64,000 nucleotides of DNA from Reticulitermes speratus (Eukaryota; Arthropoda; Insecta; Blattodea; Rhinotermitidae), in assembly GCA_021186555.1 (NCBI GenBank), contig JAJKFL010000003.1, positions 43,668,408 through 43,732,407 on the forward strand. The letters are read 5' to 3'. Position numbers and translations under genes: made by a program. Under the pieces are notes generated by a model. That model was not told the DNA's origin. It saw only the letters and a program-made list of their open reading frames with translations, and made no database searches. Shown piece by piece: positions 37,801-47,180 of this stretch (its first letter is position 1; every line of letters begins with the position of its first letter).

Positions 37801-39115
37801 AAGCATTAGGACTCAACAAAGAATTCATTTTGAAAATGCGTCTATTCTAGTGGAGTACACGTTATTGTGGAACTGTAGGTTTCAGTATTCGATATAACAG
37901 AGTCGGCCTGTACTTACACGGCTAATATATCGTGTCAACTTCAGGCGGCATGTCTACAGACTATTGACAGTGAAATGAAAATAATTTTTGTGATAAATTA
38001 ATAAAAACTAATTCTGTGAAACGTTAACATGAACTAATCAGAATATCATCATACGAAAGTTCATGAAACCAAAAAATTATAAGTTATGATATCAGAGCAC
38101 ATTGTTTGTGGTGTTGTGTCCTTATGTATTTACCTCGTTATTTGTGCACTTAAATATGCACTTAATAATGGCTGAGGTACTGTGTTTAGTCTTGTTTTCT
38201 TGTTGATTGGTAAAAATTATCACTTTGTGTATTTTGACTGAAAGCAATAACTTGTGTTTTAAAATTGTTGTGTTTAGTTTATAACAACAAATGTTGCTGA
38301 TCCCTATATAGTCTGTCTTGCTTGTTGCTTAGTACATAACAAGTATTTTTGTATACATTTTTGATAAGGCATAAAAAATAAAGAACGTTTTCACAAGTTT
38401 GGTCCAGTACAAATCAAATAATCTATGTTTGTGAGGAATCGTTTCAAACAACATTTCAGATACGTTGGTTTAAAAACAAGCAGTCTCCGGCTTTGGCAGT
38501 CAGACACAACAGTCTCCATTATTCAGAGGAAAATAACTGAAATATGTATTCATAAATTTCAAAATTATTTCCTGTTTTAATAAAGTGAAATTGGCTTTAG
38601 CCTATAAACAAACGGGTTTCCTACTCTGCTGAAAAGTGACTCGAAGCGGATGTAGCTGTATTTGATTTTAGGGATCCCATTTTTTTTTTACATTTGTAGG
38701 TTCGATGTGGTTCCTCGTATGGGCGTATTCTCGTGATATTTACTGTTGAACCACTTGTTCTATTTGTTGTCATATTTTAGGTTCATTGTAGAGGTTCCTC
38801 TTACATGTTCTGAAGAAGGCCGGTTTCATTCCTACTTCGTATTGATGTGTCGTGTCACTGTGCATAGTGTGTTGTGGTGGTGTCGCTGGTCTCTGTGCTA
38901 CATGCAGTCTCATTGCGTAGCAGTAGGTCTTTCTGGCGGTGGTACTCACCGAATATTTCTAGAGACGTTGACATGTTGGCAGGCCTGAGGCTTATACTGG
39001 TGTTTGGCACTACTGTGAGATGTTGTGCTGTTGTACTGTGTATCGTTGCGACCAGAATCACCAGTGCTAAGCAGGTTGTAGCTGCTGCCCCTACACAGTA
39101 GTGTTTTGACAGCAT
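25731..39115 (-). CDS. Secreted clip-like trypsin-family serine protease, complete gene (9 coding exons)
   Basis: Spliced CDS on the minus strand: exons 39115-38950, 37312-37146, 35492-35319, 33391-33157, 29377-29280, 29204-29119, 26913-26639, 26474-26317, 25892-25731. All borders are GT-AG and the phases join without a stop, giving 506 residues. Seen: signal peptide at about 1-30; arginine run at 58-62; proline/serine-rich linker; six-Cys module at 187-217; Cys249 just before the activation site R265|IVGG, probably bridging to the catalytic chain; triad His305 (TAGHC), Asp357 (FDVAVL), Ser456 (GDSGGP). Asp450, six residues before the serine, predicts cleavage after Arg/Lys. The catalytic domain (266-506, 241 residues) has normal S1A length. 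By family knowledge it is an extracellular zymogen. From memory the catalytic domain resembles a conserved insect group around Drosophila CG8170/CG8172; this is unchecked. Physiological substrate unknown. Confidence 0.93.
26317..26474 (-). CDS. Protease exon 8: pre-serine segment with pocket aspartate
   Basis: The 158-bp exon runs from acceptor TCTTCAG (26475) to donor CAG|GTGAGG (26316). It encodes [15 protein letters not shown], the MMCAGYR turn and KDSCQ. Asp450 in KDSCQ corresponds to position 189 of chymotrypsin and indicates trypsin-like specificity. Confidence 0.95.
26639..26913 (-). CDS. Protease exon 7: catalytic aspartate and central barrel
   Basis: The 275-bp exon encodes residues 310-400. 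It holds VHPYF, the catalytic Asp357 in [18 protein letters not shown] with the cysteine expected to bond the pro-region, and AAGWG. The acceptor is AATATAG at 26914, with a weak pyrimidine tract. The donor is G|GTACGC at 26638. The frame continues open upstream of the acceptor for about 60 codons, but the family alignment sets the border. Confidence 0.95.
27180..27890 (+). mobile_element. Non-autonomous pogo/Tigger-like DNA transposon in a protease intron
   Basis: Terminal inverted repeats of about 28 bp (TACCGTATATTCTCGAATCT on the left, mirrored at 27863-27890) are bordered by TA, the usual target duplication. The left end repeats AATCTAATCCGCA several times. It keeps the 5' part of a transposase gene, while the catalytic domain is missing, so it is an internally deleted copy. 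It lies in the intron between protease exons 6 and 7. Confidence 0.8.
27500..27808 (+). pseudogene. Truncated Tigger-like transposase: DNA-binding helix-turn-helix only
   Basis: From the ATG at 27500 the frame reads [30 protein letters not shown] and VRLWRKHK, the CENP-B/brinker-type N-terminal HTH of pogo-family transposases. After KFTGPN it runs into an AT-rich repeat and a random tail. The DDE catalytic domain is absent. The HTH has no stop or frameshift, so the copy is young or the domain is retained by chance. Confidence 0.75.
28140..28455. repeat. Minisatellite, about 55-60-bp unit, in a protease intron
   Basis: About six diverged units, each with CCTGACTGAGGGGAGAGA, GGTCATAGTTTGGGTG and TGGACACTAGCTAT, vary in length by partial deletions. 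They lie in the intron between exons 6 and 7. Confidence 0.85.
29119..29204 (-). CDS. Protease exon 6: catalytic histidine
   Basis: The 86-bp exon encodes 28 residues, including CGGSLV and VVTAGHC with catalytic His305. Gly replaces the usual second Ala of TAAHC. The donor is AG|GTAATA at 29118. Two bases are left and are completed by exon 7 to make Arg309. Confidence 0.95.
29280..29377 (-). CDS. Protease exon 5: activation site
   Basis: The 98-bp exon carries Cys249, a short linker, the dibasic activation site RR|IVGG at 265/266 and GSFPWQ. The acceptor AATTGCAG and donor CAG|GTAAGT are both strong. Cleavage after Arg265 would free Ile266 to form the salt bridge that activates S1A proteases. 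Cys249 probably keeps the pro-region tethered through a disulfide to the catalytic chain. Confidence 0.95.
29995..30150 (-). repeat. LINE RT C-terminal fragment in a protease intron
   Basis: Nucleotide match to the same LINE tail (CAATTTTAATATTATCCTCC on the plus strand, as at 1.19, 45.57 and 48.49 kb). The reading frame is lost. Confidence 0.5.
30185..30245. repeat. (GAAT)n tetranucleotide repeat, imperfect
   Basis: Repeats of GAATGAAT with GAGT variants next to the LINE fragment at 30 kb. A comparable CATT/CAGT run occurs at 53375-53420. Confidence 0.8.
31125..31515. repeat. Minisatellite, about 33-bp unit, in a protease intron
   Basis: About eleven to twelve diverged units built from GATAGGTACCAACATTATGG followed by TGGAACCTGGTT, in the intron between exons 4 and 5. 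Confidence 0.88.
31520..33120. other. Protease intron 4, unique AT-rich sequence
   Basis: No transposon, SINE or additional exon is visible between the 33-bp minisatellite and exon 4. Confidence 0.5.
33157..33391 (-). CDS. Protease exon 4: six-cysteine clip-like module
   Basis: Encodes residues 170-247. Cysteines at 187, 192, 198, 209, 216 and 217 give the pattern C-X4-C-X5-C-X10-C-X6-CC around [14 protein letters not shown]. The terminal CC pair and six cysteines are clip-domain-like, but the spacing is shorter than in classical clip domains. A Lys/Asp/Glu-rich tail follows up to NDP. The acceptor is the second AG of CCAGAG (ending 33392), chosen because it keeps phase 0 with exon 3. The donor is A|GTAAGTAGG at 33156, leaving one base that makes Arg248 with exon 5. 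Confidence 0.9.
33395..35315. other. Protease intron 3, unique AT-rich sequence
   Basis: No recognisable repeats apart from short AT-rich runs; a TG-rich patch lies near 33940. Confidence 0.5.
35319..35492 (-). CDS. Protease exon 3: low-complexity linker
   Basis: Acceptor GTCTGCAG and donor GAG|GTGAGG bound 58 codons in phase 0 at both ends. The product is rich in Pro, Ser, Thr and Gln, without cysteines or a known domain, as expected for the disordered segment ahead of a clip-type module. A second open frame exists here, but it would not join the neighbouring exons in phase with the same splice sites. Confidence 0.85.
35898..35936 (-). ncRNA. Hammerhead-ribozyme-like motif, copy 1
   Basis: On the minus strand: stem I AGGC; core CTGATGA (35932-35926); stem II GGCTC-TTT-GAGCT; GAAA; CCGG as minimal stem III; TA; then GCCT, which pairs with the first AGGC. 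All invariant hammerhead core positions are present. It lies in protease intron 2 and is in the sense orientation of that pre-mRNA. Self-cleavage is not demonstrated. Confidence 0.7.
36016..36053 (+). ncRNA. Hammerhead-ribozyme-like motif, copy 2 (partner of copy 1)
   Basis: Inverted partner of the motif at 35.9 kb: AGGC, CTGATGA, stem II with one substitution (GAACT), GAAA, then CCG-TA with one G lost, and GCCT. The shortened stem III may weaken it. The flanks mirror those of the partner. Confidence 0.6.
36565..36850 (+). mobile_element. SINE family A, in protease intron 2
   Basis: A full-length but older copy: head AGAGCCGGGATAGTGTTATC, body CCACCCAGCCTCC and GCCGGGGCGTGATG, tail AACTTTAACTTTTA. 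It is antisense to the protease gene. Confidence 0.75.
37146..37312 (-). CDS. Protease exon 2: polybasic and proline-rich linker
   Basis: Acceptor GACAG ends at 37313 and donor GTAAAT starts at 37145. It enters with two bases and leaves at a codon border. It encodes 55 residues beginning [10 protein letters not shown], followed by Pro/Ser/Gly-rich sequence ending HKQPHYQ. The exon is much more GC-rich than the AT-rich introns on both sides. The arginine run could be a furin-type processing site (inference) or simply a basic patch. An alternative acceptor 12 bp further in (GCGAAG) would change the phase and does not suit the signal-peptide frame. Confidence 0.82.
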
Positions 39116-39152
39116 GCTGAAAGGCAGTCTTTTGGATGTGACTACTGGGTCT
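38950..39152 (-). CDS. Protease exon 1: 5'UTR end, start codon, signal peptide
   Basis: Acceptor TTTTCAG ends at 39153 and donor GTGAGT starts at 38949. The ATG is at 39115-39113, after 37 nt of leader in the same exon. It encodes 55 residues plus one base. Residues 9-30 are strongly hydrophobic ([15 protein letters not shown]) and a signal-peptidase site is likely after the TTA before QHL. The reading frame stays open upstream of the ATG, but no better start is visible. A second frame through the whole exon is also open but stops in the next exon, so I prefer the signal-peptide frame. The acceptor means at least one 5' untranslated exon lies upstream. Confidence 0.85.
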
Positions 39153-39879
39153 CTGAAAATCACAAAAAGTCTTACATTAATGTATTGGTGCATAACATGA
39201 GTAAAACCTCCACACTACATTCGAAATCGCTGTTTAAAAATAATACTAGTAAATATTCCCTTTTGTAGCATAAATTTATTTATAAACCCTAAGTAAGTCT
39301 TTTTTCCCATGCCCGGCAGATTTGATACGTTGCATGTTGCAGTGCAACTGACGGTGTTAATCATTTAAAGCTCACTAATTACTGCATGTATCATTAAAAT
39401 TTAAAAAAAAACTCGCATTTTGTCCACGCAGCTTACGGCTTTCTTTTGATTCTGAAGATGCACAGTTATTACTTCCTTAAATGGCATTGAAAGCCTGGTC
39501 TTTGTACTGGAAAGGAGGTGTGTTTTTTGAGGTATATGTATAAAACATATATGTAGGTATATTTGTAGGCTCCAAATAAAGTTTGTTACCGTTGTCTGTC
39601 TTGTCACTTGTCATCAGTGAAGTAGGTACTTAAGTGCTTTTGTTTTGAACATATAGGTCGATTTCCTTTCCGGCCATTGTGTACAGTATTACGCGGAACT
39701 GTATTGTAATTCCTCGCGGGCGTAACAAGTAAACAGACACTTGTTAGCCTAAGAACATGCTATTTTCCGTATCTGAGATTATTTTGGGAGGGTTGACGTA
39801 TAATCATCATGAGGTTTGGTGTTCTGGGGGAAAAGGACATAGCACGTGTAGACCTACATTGCTTCCATCTAAATAGAAA

Positions 39880-40594
39880 TACAGTAGGCCCTCGATTTAA
39901 AGGACTTCGGATTTAACAGACAAAAATTTCTGTCCTAAAGGAAAAATTTAGAACCTTTTTTCTTTATTAATGAATAGAGCACGCTAAAAGGTTGGGTCAA
40001 TGAGTCAGCATTATCTAATGAAGCTAAGTGCATTCGGTGTTGGGCTCGGGGTATTACGTCATCTAGGTGAGGGAGGGGGTTAATAGAGGGGGAGTGATTA
40101 GCGGTGTGCGTCAACACTGTCAGTCTTCCGGTGCAGTTCGTCCTATTCTGTTGTTTACGTTTTGGTTGTTTTTGCGTTTTACGTTATTGTGATTTTTACG
40201 TATTTTATAATAAATACGTAATATTTGTCTATCATTATGGCCTGGTCGTAAGCTAAATAAGGAGCGAATTTCAGTTTTATTTTGTGCAAATGCTGATGGC
40301 TTGCATCGGCTTAAGCGGTGGAAACACTCATTAGTTACAGTGTATAGTTTTTGACGTGTTTAATTAAAATAAAGTTTGGTTCCTGTCGTAAATTTATTTT
40401 TATATTTTTAACAGATGTTTTAGTGGCGTGTATAAATTACTCAATGCACATTATAAATAACATTTTAATACATCCTGTACATTGTAAGTTCGTTATTAAT
40501 ATATGTTTTTAAAATACATTCGATTTAACGGACTTTCGGCAATAGCGGACACTCCTTCCCCCCAATTAGTCCGTAAAATCGAGGGCCTACTCTA
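39880..40594. mobile_element. Non-autonomous Tigger-like transposon
   Basis: TACAGTAGGCCCTCGATTTA at the left is mirrored at 40569-40594 (one change, TAGAGTAGGCC). Subterminal copies of CGATTTAACGGACTTTCGG occur near 40518. TA flanks both ends. The interior is AT-rich and has no transposase. It lies just upstream of the protease signal-peptide exon. Confidence 0.75.
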
Positions 40595-40917
40595 CCAGTA
40601 AAAATGGAAGAAATTATAAATACATAATTTCAAAGTCCTTCTCTGTCTTTCAAGTGCATATTTTGCAGTAGAGTTTATATTATTTTGAAAAGAAAACCGA
40701 AAATGTGTAGTAATTACATCAGATGTATCACACGTTTGTGTAAAGAAGCAGATCTCTTGTCAAATTGGTCTACTGCACAAGACCTATGCACGCACACTAT
40801 CAAGTACAAAGTGCAAATGAAAATGCACATCTCTTTAATTCTTAATTTCATTTCACCATTAGATTTTGCGAAATGACAGGCTAAATTTTATATTATCTTC
40901 ACCGTGCATTTTTTAAC

Positions 40918-41326
40918 AAATCACAAATTACACACCAACGAAATGCACTATGTTTTTTCACTTTTTATTCTTTTACCCCTACAACTGCCAATAACAAGCT
41001 AATGGTAGAAGATACATCTTTAAAAAAACCATATAGCTTCATCTTATCTTTTTACTACGAAAATATTGACGAACCTTATTTAAGGATTTTATAATCTGTG
41101 TTTTATATATTTAAAGACAAAATTGTAAATAACTGTAATGTAAATGATTATGAAACTTGACTATATGTGATACAAAACATAATAGCAGACAACAATGGAT
41201 GTAAAGTAAATGTAGACTACGAGCCCCCTGAAGATGGCCTTGTAAGGGCTGAAACATATGTAGGGGTAAACGAATAAAAAGTGAAAAAAAAACATAGTGC
41301 ATTTCGTTGGTGTGTAATTTGTGAAC
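40918..41326. mobile_element. Inverted pair with one complete and one truncated hammerhead-type end
   Basis: The arms at about 40918-40981 and 41260-41326 are inverted copies. The right arm continues into the complete motif at 41224. The left arm's homology stops within about 3-4 bases beyond the position of the predicted cleavage site. The middle is AT-rich without an ORF. Confidence 0.55.
41224..41266 (+). ncRNA. Hammerhead-ribozyme-like motif, copy 3
   Basis: CCCC, CTGAAGA, stem II GGCCTT-GTA-AGGGCT (with G-U pairs), GAAA, CATATG, TA, GGGG. CCCC/GGGG forms stem I, CATATG is self-complementary, and CTGAAGA fits the CUGANGA core, where N is free. The tail after the predicted cut ends in the shared GTGCATTTCGTTGG block. 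Confidence 0.68.
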
Positions 41327-41352
41327 AGACAGGCTAATTGGAATTAGGTCAA

Positions 41353-41377
41353 CCCCCCCCCCCCCCCCCCCCCCCAA
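41353..41377. repeat. Poly-C tract of about 25
   Basis: An uninterrupted C run just after the 41.3-kb element arm. Similar G or C runs lie at 16117-16136, 56804-56822 and 62310-62319, and an A run at 43447-43465. Their exact lengths are assembly-sensitive. Confidence 0.85.
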
Positions 41378-42934
41378 CACATACAATTATTCTGGATAAT
41401 CCCCTTTCTGTTGCATCTCACAACGTGTAACTGTTGCTTCCTTCTTAATGATATTCCCGATATCTGTCGCCTTCTCATTTCAAGTACGTTCTCCAACAGT
41501 TTCGCTGCTTCACGCAAACAAACACTGCATCTTAGTGCGGACAGCGACCGGTTGTCGCTTTCACCTGATCTTCATCCACCTTGCAGTTCCGTGGCCCTGC
41601 CGTCCTAGGGATTCGTGTCCAACTACAAATGAAAAACTACATAACCGGCTAACAAGCTTACTAGTTATTTAACTAAAACGTAACAAACTTAAGCCATCTA
41701 ACAACGAAACAACGAAAAAAAGATAAATAAAAAATTAAATGACCAGCTACCTAAGTGAATAATCATCGATTTAACTGCGTAATTCCCTGAGTAACTAAGA
41801 AATTGGGGCTAAGTACTATAACGAATTCACTAAATAAAAACTCAATATATGAACAGACATATAATCAGGTAATTAAGCAAGGAGGTGGCTAAGTAACGCC
41901 ATGTTGGTTTCTGGGCTTCGAACTCAGTTTGGACGACATGTTATTAGGTTTTTCAAAGGACGTTTCTACAATCCAATTTCTAAGAATGACAGGAGAGTTT
42001 TGTATGTTTAACCAATGAGAGTGCATTTTTAATCATGTCTTTACTCACCCCTTGGATCTCTTTTCGTGTTAGTTTGCTGCCTTGACCTTGCACGTTATGC
42101 ATACCTAACACTAAACACTATCGCCCATTGACTGCAGTAATGTATTTACTGCACTGTCACAGTCTGCATGTTCCTGAATCATTTTCACCGTTGCGTTTTT
42201 TCTGGCGGTACGGAAAGATAAGCAGTACCGGCACTATCGTCTTGTTAAGGAATGAAAGTAAGCTATAAGTGGCCTAAAATTTTCTGTTTTTCTGCACGTC
42301 TGGCGCCCGCTTTTCTTATTCTAGGTTATTTGTACATTATTGCTTCTCCACTTGTAACATTAATCATTAATTAAACGCTTGTATCGTTAGCTTCGCAATT
42401 CAACTTTACAACGACTAAGGGGATGAAGCAAGAACTAAGCAGCCATCTTATATTTTAAATTCCACGAATAACAGTTCTTCCAAAAATGGGTCTGAAGTGT
42501 CATCAGCCCAGATCTTCGTTGAAAAATTCTGTTGCCACGTTCTTTTTATGACTGATGTTCTCGCGATATCAGTACCATTAAGATAATTAAGTAGTTGTGT
42601 GCAGGTCAAGCGAATTTGTGTCATCGCTGTGTTACGCGCTTGCCTTATGGGCTGGCCCAACATTTGGATGACGAAGCGCATCTGTTTGTACATAAGCACG
42701 TATCACTCGAGATGTCTTTCTCCTCCGAATTATTTACTGAACATTCTTTTGCGAGGTTTGAGGTCCTCGTTTCGGCATTTCTAAGGATTTGGGTCTGAAG
42801 ATGAAGCTGCTACGTTCATTCGAAACGTGTGGAAGCACTTACCCAACGACATAGCGACATATCCCAGAAGACCTGAATTTGCAGTCTTTTGTTAACACGT
42901 TAGAGCAGAGTGGTTACTGTTACTGTACCACTCT

Positions 42935-43110
42935 ATAACATTGGGAAGCTCTGACTTTTGCCCACATAGTGTATGTATGAGTCTCATACAATTCTGAAAA
43001 CAGAAGCTAGATTCCTGAGCAGTATAAAACGGATGGTGTGAATAGAGGGGCACTGTGTTCTCTGTGAGGTAGAAAATGAATTGTTGTGTATTACGTATTT
43101 AGACAAAATC
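42935..43110. repeat. Second copy of the unknown dispersed repeat
   Basis: GGAAGCTCTGACTTTTGCCC, ACATAGTGTATGTATG and GCACTGTGTTCTCTGTGAGG correspond in order to the 11.3-kb copy. Confidence 0.6.
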
Positions 43111-43287
43111 CTCCTTTCAAAGGATTAAATTAGCATGTGTGTGTATATTGTGTGTAAGTGGGCATTTAAATATAGTTTGCTTGAATAAAATTTCATTTTC
43201 TTTTTTATAATCTCGATACCACAAATTTCAGCACTAACCCTACTCTAGTGCTCTTGGATAGAAATTTTTACTACATATCCTGCAAGA

Positions 43288-43374
43288 TATACAGAATGGC
43301 GCGAAAGTCACTTGAAAATCGATGTTTTTTTTTTTGCCTTAGGCGTCAAGTGACTTTTGTGCCACTCTGTATAA
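43288..43374. mobile_element. Short hairpin MITE
   Basis: Terminal inverted repeats ATACAGAATGGCGCGAAAGT and its mirror (ACTTTTGTGCCACTCTGTAT) lie next to TA, with a CACTTG / CAAGTG continuation and a T-rich loop. Length and structure fit a mariner-type MITE (inference). Confidence 0.55.
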
Positions 43375-43634
43375 TTAATAGGCCTATTATTATCCGAACT
43401 GAATCTTCGTCTTCTAAGCGTTCCATCTTCAGGAGATCACTTATCTTCATCTGTGATGATGGGAAAAAAAAAAAAAAAAAAAAAAGAGAGCGCAAGTCGC
43501 TAACTCCGCTACCGATGTTGACTAAGTCAACGTCGGTAGTGCAGTGCAATGCGAAAAAGTGGAAAGAGTAAAACTGTAAGTAAACCATACGTAACAAAAT
43601 TAATAAAATTCAAACTTGCTTTATTACACGAAAG

Positions 43635-43945
43635 GGGCGCGCGGTGGCGTAGTTGGTTGAGGCACTACGCTACAAACCGGAACGTCGCGGCTTCGATTCC
43701 CGATGGTGTCATTGGAATTATTTCCTTGACATAATCGTTTCGGTCGCACTATGGCCCTGGGGTCGACTCAGCCTCTAACAGAAATGAGTACCAGGAATAT
43801 TTCCTGGGGGTAAAGGCGGCCTTTGCTAGGGCTGACAACCTTACCACCTTCATGTGCCGATTGTCTACAAATCTGGGAGCCTCAACCTCCTGGACCCCTC
43901 AGGGCCTGTCTAGGCCTGTAATGGGGTTGCTTTACCTTTTTTTTT
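43635..43945 (+). mobile_element. tRNA-derived SINE, family C
   Basis: A box TGGCGTAGTTGG (exact match to the consensus) and B box GGCTTCGATTCCC lie 40-50 bp apart, followed by a body of about 230 bp (GGCCCTGGGGTCGACTCAGC, CACCTTCATGTGCCGATTG) and a T-rich end. Only one copy in the window. Confidence 0.75.
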
Positions 43946-44395
43946 ATTACACGAAATATGTTTGATAAAGGTAATGTGATATTAATAAAGTTACAGGGCG
44001 TTATAAAAGAAAATAAGGTAAAAAAGTGGAGACTAAATGTAAAAATTTGCTATACATTCATCAAATATTCCCATCGACACGCACGCAAGCAAGATTAACT
44101 GCACTACACATGAAAATTACAATTAAAAAGTAAAACAGCAATCAAGGTAATTGGCCAGCTAATTACTCCACCCAACACATGGCAATTAACTATAAAACTT
44201 TCGCTTAACTTTTAATTATTTTTAACCTTCACTTAGGAAAGCTTCATAAAAACCATAAAATCACTACAGTAATTGGCACACCTTAAGAGCTACACGAGAT
44301 TATATCAATGTTACAATTTTATTGTAATATAAATGTTGTGATATTTGAGAGATCTCACAAATAGCAACATTTTATCTTGTTTTTAAGAATTTTTA

Positions 44396-44439
44396 TAGCG
44401 CCTGATGATGATCAATAACGTTCGAAACATGTAACGCTA
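44396..44439 (+). ncRNA. Hammerhead-ribozyme-like motif, copy 4
   Basis: TAGCGC, CTGATGA, a weak stem II (GATC ... GTTC), GAAA, CATG, TA, ACGCTA. Stem I is TAGCG/CGCTA with one C-A mismatch next to the core. It appears single rather than paired. Core bases are intact, but the weak stem II lowers confidence. Confidence 0.5.
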
Positions 44440-44549
44440 AAACGAAATGAAAAGTGTTGTGTTAGACGGAGCAGTGTGTACTTATAATACGGATAAGTTG
44501 CCATATAGAATAACAGAGCCAGAATTAAGAGCAGACACTTTATTGCACA

Positions 44550-44772
44550 GAAGTCGCGCGATCTAAGGCATAGATCTACGGCCACTAGCTTGCTGGGGTT
44601 GCGGGTTCGAATCCCGCCGGTGGCATGGATGCGTGTCTCTTGTGAATACTGTGTGTTGTACAGGTAGAAGCCTCGTCCAGGAGAGTCCTACCGATTGTGT
44701 ATGTGTCATTGATTGTGGTCAGGTGCAACAATAACCCTCTACACCTACCAAGAGCAGATAGAAGAGGTCATA
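44550..44772 (+). mobile_element. tRNA-Leu-like SINE, family B
   Basis: Plus-strand copy with GCGCGATCTAAGGC, GGGTTCGAATCCCGCC and the tail CCCTCTACACCTACCAAG, as at 50.2 kb. Confidence 0.7.
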
Positions 44773-45539
44773 CTTTAAACAAATGCTTTCAGCACAATGC
44801 AGTAAGACCACTTCTACAGCTGCTGTCCTTTCGCTGGATGAGGATCATGTTCTTAGCTAGAATACAGGTGTTTATGTACATAGTACAATATTTCAAAGAG
44901 CCGTTCTGCAAAATTTTAAGTTTCTCCGCTGTGCAGGAGAGTGAAGACGTCATAATGTAGGCGTACTTCTTTGTTCTCTAACCATATATCTTCCCCCCTC
45001 CCCTAGTTTCAGTACAATTGAAGCGCATTGTAATCGTGTTTTAAAGCTCACTCTTTCATATTATTAACAGCACAACCGTGGAAATTTGCTGAAATCGGTG
45101 AAACTAGACAAAATGATGACTGACATGACATGCAGCTCGTTGTTCTTCATGCCAATAATATGATAATTAAAATGCTTGTCCTCTGGGCAAGATTTAAAGA
45201 GTTCTTTGCATGATGTACATAATACGAAGCTCTGAAGTAAAACCGTATCTTATATCTGCCCAAATATTTTGTCTGCGAAGTTAGTCGAAGAATTTTGACT
45301 ACATGTGTTGTATGTCTGCAGCAGAGGTTGTCGGTAAATTTGTCTGGTTTGTTGATTGTATTATAGGTCTACATAAATTCTATCAGATTGTCTTATAAGT
45401 GGATCAGCTAACTCCATGGAGTAGAGTATTTTTTTGGGATCCACTAGTTTCTCAGCATTAAGGAAATTGTGCCCTTTTTATGGAAACCGAAAATTAATTG
45501 TCCATTTCATAACGGCTTGTCTTTGACTAGATTAATACG

Positions 45540-45660
45540 GCTCTTATCGTCAAATTCTGTATAACATTTATTTTAATATTATCCCCCCACATGCGCCGAG
45601 GTCTCCCAATCATATCTTTCCTCCAGGTTTACTAACTAAATTTTTTGTATGCATTTTATC
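45540..45660 (-). repeat. LINE RT C-terminal fragment
   Basis: Shares TTTAATATTATCCCCCCACA and GAGGTCTCCCAATC with the other copies of this LINE tail. Heavily decayed. Confidence 0.5.
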
Positions 45661-46567
45661 TATATCCAACGTGGCTTATCCGAAAAAAAAAAATAAAGCA
45701 TGCTTGTAATTAGAGTCTGAAGCTTTTAAATGGAAGCTTTCGCAATGGCGAATGTTGAACGAAATGCGAGAGAAATACACTTTATTTCGTGTGAAGTAGG
45801 GTGATTAACTTCGTAACAGCAGATTTATGTGTGGAGTAAATGGGAATCAAAGCCAGTGACTTGTGCCGGTACTGTGTTGAAGTACAGCACGCCTTACGGC
45901 TGTTGTTGAACTGATATTTAAACACAACATATTTTGCCGACTTCGTCAATACAGTCATTACAGGTAATGCTAAATCACATTTATTTTGAGCAAAAAAAAA
46001 CATCCTGAGAATTTCATTAGAAGACTCTCATAACTTAATGGAGGAAAAATATGTATATAAATTTGATAGGGAATCCCAATGGTAAAAAGTGATTTTGGAA
46101 AAAAAAAACAGACTGAAGAAAATTGTTTGTGAAATTCAGCTTGGATTCAGCCGTCTCAGTCTGTAATCCTTGAGTTGGAACGTGTTTGCAGTAGTGACGA
46201 CCCTTTGGTTTTTGTTTAAATTCTTTAACTATTCAAGGTTGGTAGGCGTGCTGCCATGGCACGTGCCACTTACCACAACTTTCTCCAAGTCGAAATGCTG
46301 TCCTTAACACAAACAGTGTAACGCTGGCGATCGCTAATTGTATCGACAGTGAATCCGTGCATCCGACAGTTCGGCCTTGCTGACTCACAGACTCAGTCCC
46401 ACAACTTGCATTCAGTCAAGACCTAAGGTTGCAGAGGGAGGCTGAAGGACGTTTTGTAATGTGGAGCTTCAGAATTTATACTCTTCAGTGTTCATCTTGT
46501 CATTTGTCTGTTTAGTCTCTTGCCACTGCAATGTCGCTATTTGAATGTGGGACATCCCGTTGCACCA

Positions 46568-46715
46568 TGAAGGCGTAGGGGGAGTAGAGGTATAGCTCCG
46601 CTCATTATTCACCTCGGCATTAGATGGAGGATGAGTGGTCAACTTCATGCCCCGGCCGCTTTATCCACGGGAAAGAACCCCGGTACCCATTGATACCCTT
46701 GTGTTTTTATATGTA
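46568..46715 (-). mobile_element. SINE family A, truncated
   Basis: Only the 3' body remains (GTAGAGGTATAGCTCCGCTC to CCGGTACCCATTGAT); the tRNA-like head is missing. Other partial copies of the body lie at 6040-6190, 8480-8690, 14080-14200 and 18515-18640. Confidence 0.65.
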
Positions 46716-46739
46716 TGTAGTGGGTTAAGAAAAGTTTTC

Positions 46740-46990
46740 TTCTTCTTCTTCTTGTAGATAGGCTTTCAGCCTATCCTAACCAGTTTCCAAGGACTGGCAC
46801 CATCTTTTCTTTTCCATTGTTTCTCTTGTTGTTTGGTGCTTTATCGCGTGCTATTTTTACTACTCTTGTACTTGTCATTCTGGATATGTGGTCATTCCAT
46901 TCCATCCGTCTTCCAAGGATCCATTCATTTATGGGTTGGGTGTTACATAGTTGCCTGATGTGTTCATTCCGGACTCTAAGTTGTCAACAC
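46740..46990 (-). pseudogene. LINE RT C-terminal fragment
   Basis: The minus strand contains WNDHISRMTSTRVVKIARDK and KRNNGKEKMVPVLGNW, similar to the WNEH..RM..NRV end of insect LINE proteins. A CTT run (46735-46752) adjoins it. Confidence 0.55.
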
Positions 46991-47004
46991 ATTTTGTTAA
47001 ACAA

Positions 47005-47180
47005 GCTAATTTTCTGTAACAAATACAGCTGCATGTTTAACGGCTTGACATAACCCATGTTCAGGCCACAGTAACATTTATACTTACAGGAATGTGTGAA
47101 TGTTACTGTGGCCTGAACATGGGTTATTGTTAAGCCGAAACTTGTACCCATATTTGTTACTAGAAATTAACTTGTGCAAC
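47005..47180. repeat. Inverted repeat with degenerate hammerhead-like core
   Basis: Arms at about 47005-47081 and 47100-47175 (including GGCCACAGTAACA and its mirror) surround a loop of about 20 bp. The right arm reads CTGAACA ... GCCGAAAC, close to the hammerhead core but with an invariant base changed. It is probably a decayed relative of the neighbouring motifs. Confidence 0.5.

Noticed and set aside
38950-39152. Alternative open frame through the signal-peptide exon, joinable to the 48.8-kb exon
   Set aside because: It stops in the next exon at the best acceptor, and the competing frame gives a clear signal peptide with consistent phases.
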